Source: Actinomycetes bacterium
Lineage (GTDB): Bacteria > Actinomycetota > Acidimicrobiia > Acidimicrobiales > RAAP-2
NCBI GenBank assembly: GCA_021818025.1
Contig: JAKAFH010000015.1
Span: 1-34,536 of the forward strand
Direction of reading: 5' to 3'
Length of the DNA stretch: 34,536 bases
Program-made: the position numbers and the translations under genes
Shown here: piece after piece, positions 8,346-14,606 of the stretch
Position numbering within the stretch: the first letter of the stretch is position 1
Layout: each line of letters starts with the position of its first letter
Notes under the pieces: model-generated
Database searches by the model: none
Seen by the model: only the letters and a program-made list of their open reading frames with translations
Told to the model about the DNA's origin: nothing

Positions 8346-8433
8346 CCGGACTGGCGGCCGGTGCGACGGCTCGAGTCGAGTGTCAGCACCACCGAGGCGC
8401 CATCAGCGCGCCGAGGCGTCGCACGTCCATGGG

Positions 8434-8518
8434 CGGAGGGAGTGGGATTCGAACCCACGGTGGGCAAGCCCACGCCGGTTTTCAAGACCGGTACATTCGT
8501 CCGCTCTGTCATCCCTCC
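8434..8518 (-). tRNA. tRNA-Ser(TGA)
   Basis: Class II tRNA of 85 nt. The acceptor stem is GGAGGGA at the 5' end with its complement TCCCTCC, the discriminator is G, and the long variable arm has a CGTGGG/CCCACG-type stem. The T arm contains GGTTCGAATCC. Anticodon loop CTTGAAA gives anticodon TGA, reading UCA and other UCN serine codons. The 3' CCA is not encoded. It starts 18 bp after the typA stop codon, on the same strand, so it may be released from the typA transcript by processing. Confidence 0.97.
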
Positions 8519-8536
8519 GGGGACGATGCTACTGGG

Positions 8537-10357
8537 CTAGCCCTTCTTACTGCGGAGCCGCGCGCGCTGGGTGTGGTCGAGGACCGTCTTGCGCAGGCGC
8601 ACCGACTTGGGGGTCACCTCGACGGCCTCGTCGTCGGCGATGAACTCGAGCGCCTGCTCGAGCGAGAAGATGGTGGGCGGCGTGATCTTCTCGAAGTTGT
8701 CGCTGCCCGACGCGCGCATGTTGGTGAGCTTCTTCTCCTTGGTGGGATTGACGTTCATCTCGTCGGATCGCGCGTTCTCCCCGACGATCATGCCCTCGTA
8801 GACCTCGACGCCGGGCCCGACGAAGAGCACGCCGCGCTGCTCGAGGTCAACGAGCGCGTTGCTCGTCGTGTCCCCGCGCCTATCAGCGACGAGCACGCCG
8901 TTTCGCCGGGTGCGGATCTCGCCGAACCAGGGCGCGTAGCCGTCGAAGTTCGAGTGCATCATGCCCGCGCCGCGGGTCTCGGTCATGAACTCGGTGCGGA
9001 TGCCCACCAGTCCGCGCGCCGGGATGCGCCACTCCAGGCGCACCCAGCCGGTGCCGTGGTTGACCATGTCCACGACGGTGCCCTTGCGCGTCGCGAGCAG
9101 GGTCGTCACGGCGCCGACGAAGTCCTCGGGCACGTCAATGGTGACGCGCTCCATCGGCTCGTTGACGTGGCCGTCGATGACCTTGGTGACGACCTGGGGC
9201 TTGCCGACGGTGAGCTCGAAGCCCTCGCGGCGCATCGTCTCGATCAGGACCGCCAGCTGCAGCTCGCCGCGGCCCTGGACCTCCCAGGCGTCGGGCCGCT
9301 CGGTCGGCAGCACGCGCAGCGAGACGTTGCCGACGAGCTCGCGGTCCAGGCGATCCTTGACCATGCGGGCGGTGAGCAGCTTGCCCTCGGTGCCGGCCAG
9401 GGGCGAGGTGTTGATGCCGATGGTCATCGAGAGGCTCGGCTCGTCGACGTGCAGGGGCTCGAGGGCGATGGGGTTCTCGGGGTCGGCGAGGGTCTCGCCG
9501 ATCGTGATGTCGTCAAAGCCCGCGACCGCGACGATGTCGCCGGGCCCGGCGCTCTGGGCGGGGACCCGGTCGAGGGCCTCAGTGATGAACAGCTCGGTGA
9601 TCTTGGCGTGCTCGATGGTTCCGTCGATGCGGCACCACGCGATGCGCTGGCCCCGCTCGAGGGTGCCGTTGATCACGCGGCAGAGCGCCAGTCGCCCGAG
9701 GTAGGGCGAGGCGTCGAGGTTGCACACGAGGGCCTGGAGGCCGTGGTCCGGGTCGTACTCGGGGGCGGGCACGTAGTCGGCGATCGTCTGGAAGAGCGGG
9801 GTGAGGTCCCCGCCGGTGTCGGACGGGTCGTGTGACGCCCAGCCCTGGCGCGCGCTCGCGTAGAGGATGGGAAAGGCGATCTGGTGCTCGTCGGCGTCCA
9901 GGTCGAGGAAGAGGTTCTCGACCTCGGTGACGACGTCGGCCACGCGCGCGTCGGGCCGGTCGACCTTGTTGATCAGCAGCACCACCGGCAAGCGCCGCTC
10001 GAGGGTCTTGCGCAGCACGAAACGGGTCTGGGGCAGGGGTCCCTCGGCCGCGTCGACCAGCAGGATCACCGCGTCCACCATGGCGAGCCCCCGCTCGACC
10101 TCGCCGCCGAAGTCGGCGTGGCCGGGGGTGTCGATGATGTTGATCGTGAGGTCGCGCCACTTCACCGCGGTGTTCTTGGCGAGGATGGTGATGCCCTTCT
10201 CGCGCTCGAGGTCGCCCGAGTCCATGACCCGGTCGGCGACCTCCTCGTGCGCGGTGAAGGCCCCGGTCTGGCGCAGCATCGCGTCGACCAGGGTCGTCTT
10301 TCCGTGGTCGACGTGGGCGATGATGGCGATGTTTCGGAGCGAGGTGCGTAGTGACAT
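8537..10357 (-). CDS. typA: translational GTPase TypA/BipA
   Basis: 606-aa ribosome-associated GTPase of the EF-G superfamily. The G domain shows AHVDHGKTT (G1, residues about 14-22), DTPGHADF (G3) and NKVDRPDAR (G4). EF-Tu domain-2-like, EF-G C-like and the TypA-specific C-terminal domains follow, and the family-typical length is intact. TypA/BipA supports 50S assembly and growth under stress. ATG 10357 has a TAGCGT box ending 9 nt upstream and no Shine-Dalgarno, implying an almost leaderless message. It lies downstream of the unknown gene pair on the same strand, but its own promoter sits between. The tRNA-Ser(TGA) follows its stop by 18 bp. Confidence 0.97.
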   Translation of the reverse strand: MSLRTSLRNIAIIAHVDHGKTTLVDAMLRQTGAFTAHEEVADRVMDSGDLEREKGITILAKNTAVKWRDLTINIIDTPGHADFGGEVERGLAMVDAVILLVDAAEGPLPQTRFVLRKTLERRLPVVLLINKVDRPDARVADVVTEVENLFLDLDADEHQIAFPILYASARQGWASHDPSDTGGDLTPLFQTIADYVPAPEYDPDHGLQALVCNLDASPYLGRLALCRVINGTLERGQRIAWCRIDGTIEHAKITELFITEALDRVPAQSAGPGDIVAVAGFDDITIGETLADPENPIALEPLHVDEPSLSMTIGINTSPLAGTEGKLLTARMVKDRLDRELVGNVSLRVLPTERPDAWEVQGRGELQLAVLIETMRREGFELTVGKPQVVTKVIDGHVNEPMERVTIDVPEDFVGAVTTLLATRKGTVVDMVNHGTGWVRLEWRIPARGLVGIRTEFMTETRGAGMMHSNFDGYAPWFGEIRTRRNGVLVADRRGDTTSNALVDLEQRGVLFVGPGVEVYEGMIVGENARSDEMNVNPTKEKKLTNMRASGSDNFEKITPPTIFSLEQALEFIADDEAVEVTPKSVRLRKTVLDHTQRARLRSKKG

Positions 10358-10366
10358 GACTGAACC

Positions 10367-10372
10367 ACGCTA
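10367..10372 (-). promoter_or_regulatory. -10 box for typA
   Basis: TAGCGT on the minus strand ends 9 nt before ATG 10357, in the 38-bp gap after the upstream gene. Confidence 0.5.
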
Positions 10373-10395
10373 GTAGGCCGCACCCAGCGGTCAGG

Positions 10396-11199
10396 CTAGG
10401 CGGCGAGCTGGCCCCCGAGACGGCTGCGGGCGATCGCCGCGCGGACCAGGACGCGCCCCCCGGCTCGCACGCTGGTGTCGGTGCCATCGACGGCGAGGAT
10501 CACGCCCGCGTCGGGCCACACCCCGACGTAGCGGCGCGGTGCGCGACCGTCGAGGTCCGCGAAGGTCGCCGCCGCGAGGTCGGCGCGCAGTCCCGATCCG
10601 GCGCTTCGCCGCGGCAGACCCGCGCGCAGGCGCACCACGACCGCGCCGTCGCCGACGACGAGGTCGCGCCGGGCGCGCAACGTGGTCCGAGCCCGCTCGA
10701 CGTCGTAGTAGGCGTCGGCCGTGGCGACGCTCCAGTCGGCCGCGGTCGCCACGGCGACATCGGCCAGTCCCGTCGCCCAGTCGACGGCACAGGCCTGGAC
10801 CAGGGCGAGCTCGGCGGGGTGGCGGTTCGCGAGCCAGGCGCCGAGCGATCCGGCCCGCGACCGTCCGGCCGCCACGCGGCAAAGCAGGTCGTCGATCTCG
10901 TCGCGCACCGCGTCGCGCAGCGCCACGGGACGATCGCTCGTGGCCCGGCGCAGCGCGCCGTTGCCCAGAATTCGCCGCGCCGCGGCCGGTGTCCACTCGA
11001 AGGGCGTGGCGGGCTCGCCGCCGCGCTCGACGAGCCAGGCGTCGATCCGACGATGCCGGTCGGTCGGCACCGCGCCCAGCCGCGCGGCGAGGGCGCGCCG
11101 GTTGGCCCCCGAGACGACGAACCCCTCGGTCGGCGCACCGTCGATCACCCGCGCCAGGGCACTGGGCGAGAGCGTCTCGAGGCGCAGGCCGGCCGTCAC
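10396..11199 (-). CDS. unrecognised protein, second gene of a coupled pair
   Basis: 267-aa soluble protein that I do not recognise. It has no signal peptide, membrane helix or clear catalytic motif. It contains an N-terminal SPSALARV segment, a basic [12 protein letters not shown] region at about 29-40, a long predicted helical middle rich in Ala/Arg, and a C-terminal beta-rich part (about 190-255: [30 protein letters not shown]). GTG 11199 overlaps the previous stop as GTGA, a classic translational coupling, and the third-position G/C bias supports this frame over two competing frames. Its partner is the 259-aa gene upstream; the two probably form one complex or pathway. Confidence 0.7.
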   Translation of the reverse strand: MTAGLRLETLSPSALARVIDGAPTEGFVVSGANRRALAARLGAVPTDRHRRIDAWLVERGGEPATPFEWTPAAARRILGNGALRRATSDRPVALRDAVRDEIDDLLCRVAAGRSRAGSLGAWLANRHPAELALVQACAVDWATGLADVAVATAADWSVATADAYYDVERARTTLRARRDLVVGDGAVVVRLRAGLPRRSAGSGLRADLAAATFADLDGRAPRRYVGVWPDAGVILAVDGTDTSVRAGGRVLVRAAIARSRLGGQLAA

Positions 11200-11975
11200 T
11201 GGCGCACCACACCGAGCACGTCGTCCACGGCGGCGCCGAGCAGCGTCACGTCCACGTCGGCAGTGACGAGCTCGCCGGTCGCGGTCGAGAACATCGCGAC
11301 CCGCCACGGCACCACCGAGGTCCGCAGGCACTGCGCCAGCGCGTGGTAGCGCAGCAGTCGCGCGGCACTCGAGCCGATCGGCGAGGTGGTGACATCCACC
11401 AGCACGGTCGAGGCGGTGTCGTCGCGGCTCGCGCCGACGACTAGGTCGACGGTGTCGCGCAGCACGACCGCGCCGTTGGCGAGGGGCAGGCGGGTGCGCA
11501 CGGCCGTGCGAACGCTCCAGGCGGCCGGGACCGCGCCGAGTGCCCGGTCGAGCGTGGCGCCGTGGGCGCACACCTCGGTCGCCAGCCGGGCCCGTCCGTC
11601 GGCGTCGAGGTCGTCAAAGACCTGCAGTAGATCGGCGGCGGGCTGGTCGACGCGCCAGGCGCGCAATGCGTCGATGAAGGCGTTGTCGCTGCGGTGCTCG
11701 AGCGCGCCGAGGCGCACGAGCTGGGCGACGAGGGCGCCGCGGAGCCGGCCCATCGGCGCGCGGGCGATGTCGATCGCGTCGTCGCGGCGCACGACGCTCG
11801 CCGCAGTGACCACGAGCGGCGCGCTGCGAGACAGCCGGTCACCGAGTTCGCACAGACCGTCCTCGAGGATCGCGCGCAGTCCCGCCGCGGTCTCGGTGTC
11901 ACGCCGCGGGCGCTCGGACCGATCGCCGCGAAGGGCCTCGAGGATCGATCCGGTGGGCGTCGTCGTCAGGGTCAC
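11196..11975 (-). CDS. unrecognised protein, first gene of a coupled pair; possible degenerate PD-(D/E)xK fold
   Basis: 259-aa cytoplasmic protein with no family that I can name. The C-terminal third has a pattern reminiscent of RecB-like PD-(D/E)xK nucleases: a VDLVVG strand with D177, a VLVDVTTSP strand with D194 at the (D/E) position, then a helix with RYHALAQCL. The catalytic lysine position is T196, so if the resemblance is real the site is altered. The N-terminal half is helical (APMGRLRGALVAQLVRLGALE). The start is GTG 11975. The sequence upstream shows only AAGAGT at -10 spacing, a degenerate box. It diverges from the 41-aa membrane peptide gene by 45 bp. Confidence 0.7.
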   Translation of the reverse strand: MTLTTTPTGSILEALRGDRSERPRRDTETAAGLRAILEDGLCELGDRLSRSAPLVVTAASVVRRDDAIDIARAPMGRLRGALVAQLVRLGALEHRSDNAFIDALRAWRVDQPAADLLQVFDDLDADGRARLATEVCAHGATLDRALGAVPAAWSVRTAVRTRLPLANGAVVLRDTVDLVVGASRDDTASTVLVDVTTSPIGSSAARLLRYHALAQCLRTSVVPWRVAMFSTATGELVTADVDVTLLGAAVDDVLGVVRQ

Positions 11976-12008
11976 GAACCACTCTTGCGCTCGCGTGTGA
12001 CACGTGCC

Positions 12009-12014
12009 TAGCGT
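12009..12014 (+). promoter_or_regulatory. -10 box of leaderless promoter for the 41-aa gene
   Basis: TAGCGT ends 6 nt before GTG 12021. The same hexamer precedes typA and the acyltransferase gene. Confidence 0.5.
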
Positions 12015-12020
12015 GGCGCC

Positions 12021-12146
12021 GTGTTCATCGCCGTGTTCGGATTCTTCGTCGTCGCCCTGCTCGTGCTCAGCGTGCTCGTCGTGCGCTTCGCGATCCGCCG
12101 CGACCGCGAGCGCCGGGCTAGCGGGTCCGCTCCTCGAGATCCTTGA
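12021..12146 (+). CDS. 41-aa single-pass membrane peptide
   Basis: Small protein beginning MFIAVFGFFVVALLV. One strongly hydrophobic helix covers about residues 2-24, followed by a highly basic cytoplasmic tail (RRDRERR at about 26-32), giving an N-out/C-in topology. No homolog can be named. Support comes from the TAGCGT box exactly 6 nt before the GTG, the same leaderless layout used by neighbouring genes, and from the clean membrane-anchor composition. Its last 29 bp overlap the 3' end of the coiled-coil gene on the other strand. It could be a membrane anchor or regulator of a neighbouring complex; that is speculation. Confidence 0.5.
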   Translation: MFIAVFGFFVVALLVLSVLVVRFAIRRDRERRASGSAPRDP

Positions 12147-12339
12147 TCCGCCGGTCGAGGTCGGCGATGGCGCGTTCGATCACGGCCAGGCGCGCGTTCA
12201 CGATCGACTCGACGCGCTCGTCCACGCGCTGGTCGACCTGCTCGCGCAGGCGCGAGTCCAGCGAGTCCACGAGCGGTTGGGCGAGCTGCTTGAGCCGGTC
12301 GCGCAGCTCGTGGGACTTGGGACTCGGCTCGTCGCTCAC
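12118..12339 (-). CDS. 73-aa coiled-coil protein
   Basis: Small, highly charged protein predicted to be almost entirely helical. Heptad-like spacing of L/V/I runs from about residue 12 to 71 (for example LKQLAQPLVDSL and IERAIADLDRRIKDLEE). No transmembrane helix or enzymatic motif is present and the function is unknown. GTG 12339 follows a TAGTCT box by 6 nt, and the first three bases of that box are the TAG stop codon of the upstream glycoside-hydrolase-like gene. It converges on the 41-aa membrane peptide gene with a 29-bp overlap. A coiled-coil partner or adaptor role is plausible. Confidence 0.65.
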   Translation of the reverse strand: MSDEPSPKSHELRDRLKQLAQPLVDSLDSRLREQVDQRVDERVESIVNARLAVIERAIADLDRRIKDLEERTR

Positions 12340-12345
12340 GGCGCC

Positions 12346-12351
12346 AGACTA
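12346..12351 (-). promoter_or_regulatory. -10 box for coiled-coil gene, overlapping the upstream stop codon
   Basis: TAGTCT on the minus strand, 6 nt before GTG 12339. Its TAG (12351-12349) is the stop codon of the preceding gene. Confidence 0.5.
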
Positions 12352-14538
12352 CGCCGCGGCCGGCGGGCAGTAGACGCCCGCGTTGAACTGCAGGGTGTTG
12401 AACTGACCCGACCACGGGGGATTGAGCAGGGTCGACTCCTCGCTCGCGAGTGTCGACGTGGGCGAGCAGACGGCGCTGAAGGCGATGTAGCCGCGCACGT
12501 TGCTGCCCACGGTGCCCATGACCGGCACCGGTCCGCCGCCGCCGAAGGCGAGCGCCACGAAGACCGGCATCGGGGCGTTGGCGAGGTGGTAGTTGCGGTA
12601 CTCGGACTGCGAGGCGTAGACCCCGGCGTTGAGCGAGGGGTCGACCGAGGCGATGCCCGCGGCCCAGCCGCGCAGCATCGCCGACCAGTAGCCGGTATAG
12701 AGGGCCATCGTGGCGTTGGAGGCGCCGCCGGGTGCGTCGAGGCCCGAGTGCGAGTCGGGGTAGCCCTCGGGGTCCAGGATCACCCAGTCCGGCTTGAGCC
12801 CCACCCCGAGGCTGCGGTACTGGTCGATCTGGGTCGCGACCCAGGCGCCGGCGGCGAAGCCGTGCCGGTAGTACGTGGCGGCCGCGATCGTCTCACCCGC
12901 CAGGGGTCCACTGACCGTCCAGAACGACAGCCAGGTGACGCGCTTGTGGGCGTTGTAGAGGCTCTGGCCCATCAAGAAGTCCGGCGACGTCGCCACGCTC
13001 GAAGCTGTCGTGAACCCGACCCAGGGTGACGAGGTGGTGCCGAGGCCGCCGGTCTCGCTCACGATCGGCCAGCCGTCACTGACCGACTGGGTCCACTTGG
13101 CAAAGGGGATCGCGTAGACGCCGACCCCCTGGGGCGGCGGCGAGTTCACGCCGGCGGCGTAGAGGCTGAGCGTGCCGTTCAGCACGAGTCCGGTGACCAC
13201 CGTGCCGACGGTGCGCGCCGCGCTGCCGGCCGTGACCGACACGTCGGTCGAGGTCCACGGCGCGAAGCCGCTCGAGCTGGTGAGCGTGAAGAGGTCGCCC
13301 CAGTTGGCGGCCTGGCCCGCGATGGTGATCTGGGTCGGCGTCACGCTCACGAAGAGCGCGCCGCCGAGCGGGGGCGAGCCCGGCGCGACGGCCGTCACGT
13401 TGAGCACCGTCCACGGGTAGGTCGGGGTCGGGTTGGGGATCGTGGTCGTGGTCGTGGTGGTCGTCGTCGTGGTTGCCGGCGGGAGTGTCGTGGTCGTCGT
13501 CGTGGCCGCCGCCGGGGCGAAGACGGTGGACTGGTTGAAGGTGGTCAGCGGAGCGCTGAAGAGCTCGACCGAGCCCAGCGCGCTGAGCGCGGCGACAAAG
13601 ACGCTCGTCGTGGAGGCGGACGCGGCGAGGGGCCCGTGCACGCGGGGGCCGCCGGTCATGCGGGTCACGTCCTGGACCAGCCACGTGGTCGGGGCCGTCG
13701 GGCTCGTCGAGAAGACCTGCAGGTCGCCGTTGGCGGCCACGGCCGCGACGGCCGGGATCGGGCCGGGCACGACCACCGGGTCGCTCGAGGACTTGGCGGC
13801 GTGGGTGGCCTGGGTGAGGTTCACCGGCGGGGCCGCGACGTAGGGGATCGGCTCGCCGCTGCTCCAGTCGAGCGTGATGGCCTCGACGGTGTTGAGCGAC
13901 GTGCGCGCCGCGACCATCGCGGACGCCCCGGTGACCGCGACCGTGGCGAGGCCCGTCGCGAAGGTGGTCTGGGTGATCGCGCTGAGGTCGGTGACGAGGG
14001 TGGCGTGCCACGCTTGGCCGGGATGGGTGTGCACCCACACCGAGGTCGCCGGATCGTTCTGACTCAGCATGATGAGATGGCCATCGGTGTCGACGTAGAG
14101 CACGTCGATCGCACCCGACGGGTCGATGAACGGCACCGGGTCGGCGGCCGGGGCCGGGGCGTCAAGGCCGAGCGAGAGGTCGGCCCACTGGCTCGTCCCG
14201 GTGGAGGACTCGGTCAGGAGCGCGACGTCGTTGCTCGCGGTACGGTAGGCGATCGCCCCGATCGTCCCATTGCTCGTGCCGTGGGGTCCGCCGAGCATCG
14301 TCGAGTTGTTCACCGAGGCGCTCATGGACTGCGCGTTCCAAGGCAGCGGGCCCGAGCCGTTGTTGAGGAACTGATAGAGCGGCAGACTCGCCGGGGCGGC
14401 ACTGGCCGAGGGCCCCGTTGCCGCGCCGACGTGCGCGACGACGCCGACCAGGCCGACGCCGAGCAGTGCGCCGACCAGGGTGAGCCGTGCGAGCGGCGCG
14501 CGACTACGTGCAGCGGGGGTCGTCCGTCGTCTTGTGAT
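12349..14538 (-). CDS. secreted multidomain protein with C-terminal glycoside-hydrolase-like domain; probable ATC start
   Basis: About 729 aa if read from ATC 14538. Residues about 1-45 form a classical signal peptide: a TRRRTTPAARSR n-region, an LTLVGALLGVGLVGVV core and an Ala-rich cleavage region. Two beta-rich regions follow, at about 75-340 and 370-485, perhaps propeller-like with repeated short strands. They are separated by a Thr-rich linker at about 342-366. The C-terminal part (about 487-729) resembles GH25/DUF1906-like TIM-barrel domains, with a DxE acid pair at D589-P-E591 in WVILDPEGYPD and a later GVYASQSEY strand. The first ATG is at 14325, but that would discard the signal peptide. 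No ATG, GTG or TTG lies between the in-frame TAG stop at 14547-14549 and 14325. A TAGACT box sits 6 nt before the ATC. Confidence 0.72.
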   Translation of the reverse strand: MTRRRTTPAARSRAPLARLTLVGALLGVGLVGVVAHVGAATGPSASAAPASLPLYQFLNNGSGPLPWNAQSMSASVNNSTMLGGPHGTSNGTIGAIAYRTASNDVALLTESSTGTSQWADLSLGLDAPAPAADPVPFIDPSGAIDVLYVDTDGHLIMLSQNDPATSVWVHTHPGQAWHATLVTDLSAITQTTFATGLATVAVTGASAMVAARTSLNTVEAITLDWSSGEPIPYVAAPPVNLTQATHAAKSSSDPVVVPGPIPAVAAVAANGDLQVFSTSPTAPTTWLVQDVTRMTGGPRVHGPLAASASTTSVFVAALSALGSVELFSAPLTTFNQSTVFAPAAATTTTTTLPPATTTTTTTTTTTIPNPTPTYPWTVLNVTAVAPGSPPLGGALFVSVTPTQITIAGQAANWGDLFTLTSSSGFAPWTSTDVSVTAGSAARTVGTVVTGLVLNGTLSLYAAGVNSPPPQGVGVYAIPFAKWTQSVSDGWPIVSETGGLGTTSSPWVGFTTASSVATSPDFLMGQSLYNAHKRVTWLSFWTVSGPLAGETIAAATYYRHGFAAGAWVATQIDQYRSLGVGLKPDWVILDPEGYPDSHSGLDAPGGASNATMALYTGYWSAMLRGWAAGIASVDPSLNAGVYASQSEYRNYHLANAPMPVFVALAFGGGGPVPVMGTVGSNVRGYIAFSAVCSPTSTLASEESTLLNPPWSGQFNTLQFNAGVYCPPAAA
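13433..13512 (-). repeat. low-complexity Thr-codon tract (ACC/ACG repeats)
   Basis: Imperfect ACG/ACC triplet repeats encode two runs of threonine separated by LPPA in the glycoside-hydrolase-like protein. This is a probable flexible, possibly glycosylated linker and a site prone to slippage. Confidence 0.75.
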
Positions 14539-14544
14539 GTTCCC

Positions 14545-14550
14545 AGTCTA
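14545..14550 (-). promoter_or_regulatory. -10 box preceding the ATC-start gene
   Basis: TAGACT on the minus strand, followed by 6 nt (GGGAAC) and ATC. The spacing is identical to that of the S53 and coiled-coil genes beside it. Confidence 0.55.
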
Positions 14551-14586
14551 CGGGTGGGGTCTTCGCGGTTCTCGGCGCCACCGCGG

Positions 14587-14599
14587 CCGGGAAACCCGG
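14587..14599 (-). terminator. small GC hairpin downstream of the S53 gene
   Basis: On the minus strand, CCGGG-TTT-CCCGG lies 7 nt after the S53 stop codon. A second stem (CGCGGT/ACCGCG, 14564-14585) follows. There is no U tract, as is common for actinobacterial hairpin terminators. Confidence 0.3.
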
Positions 14600-14606
14600 G
14601 CGGTCG

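Noticed and set aside
8346-8433. Gap between pheA and tRNA-Ser with the short palindrome CTCGAGTCGAG at 8370-8380
   Set aside because: No stable terminator hairpin or conserved signal can be argued from one sequence.
8009-9835. A 608-codon open frame on the plus strand opposite typA
   Set aside because: It is the antisense shadow of typA, produced by high-GC codon bias; composition is abnormal and no family motif appears.
10391-11212. Alternative minus-strand frame in the unknown gene region
   Set aside because: Third-position G/C pattern and the GTGA coupling favour the frame ending at 10396; the alternative translates to Arg/Gly/Pro-rich low-complexity sequence.
13433-13512. Triplet repeats considered as a CRISPR or intergenic repeat
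   Set aside because: They are in frame and encode a Thr linker; no spacers or regular repeat units.
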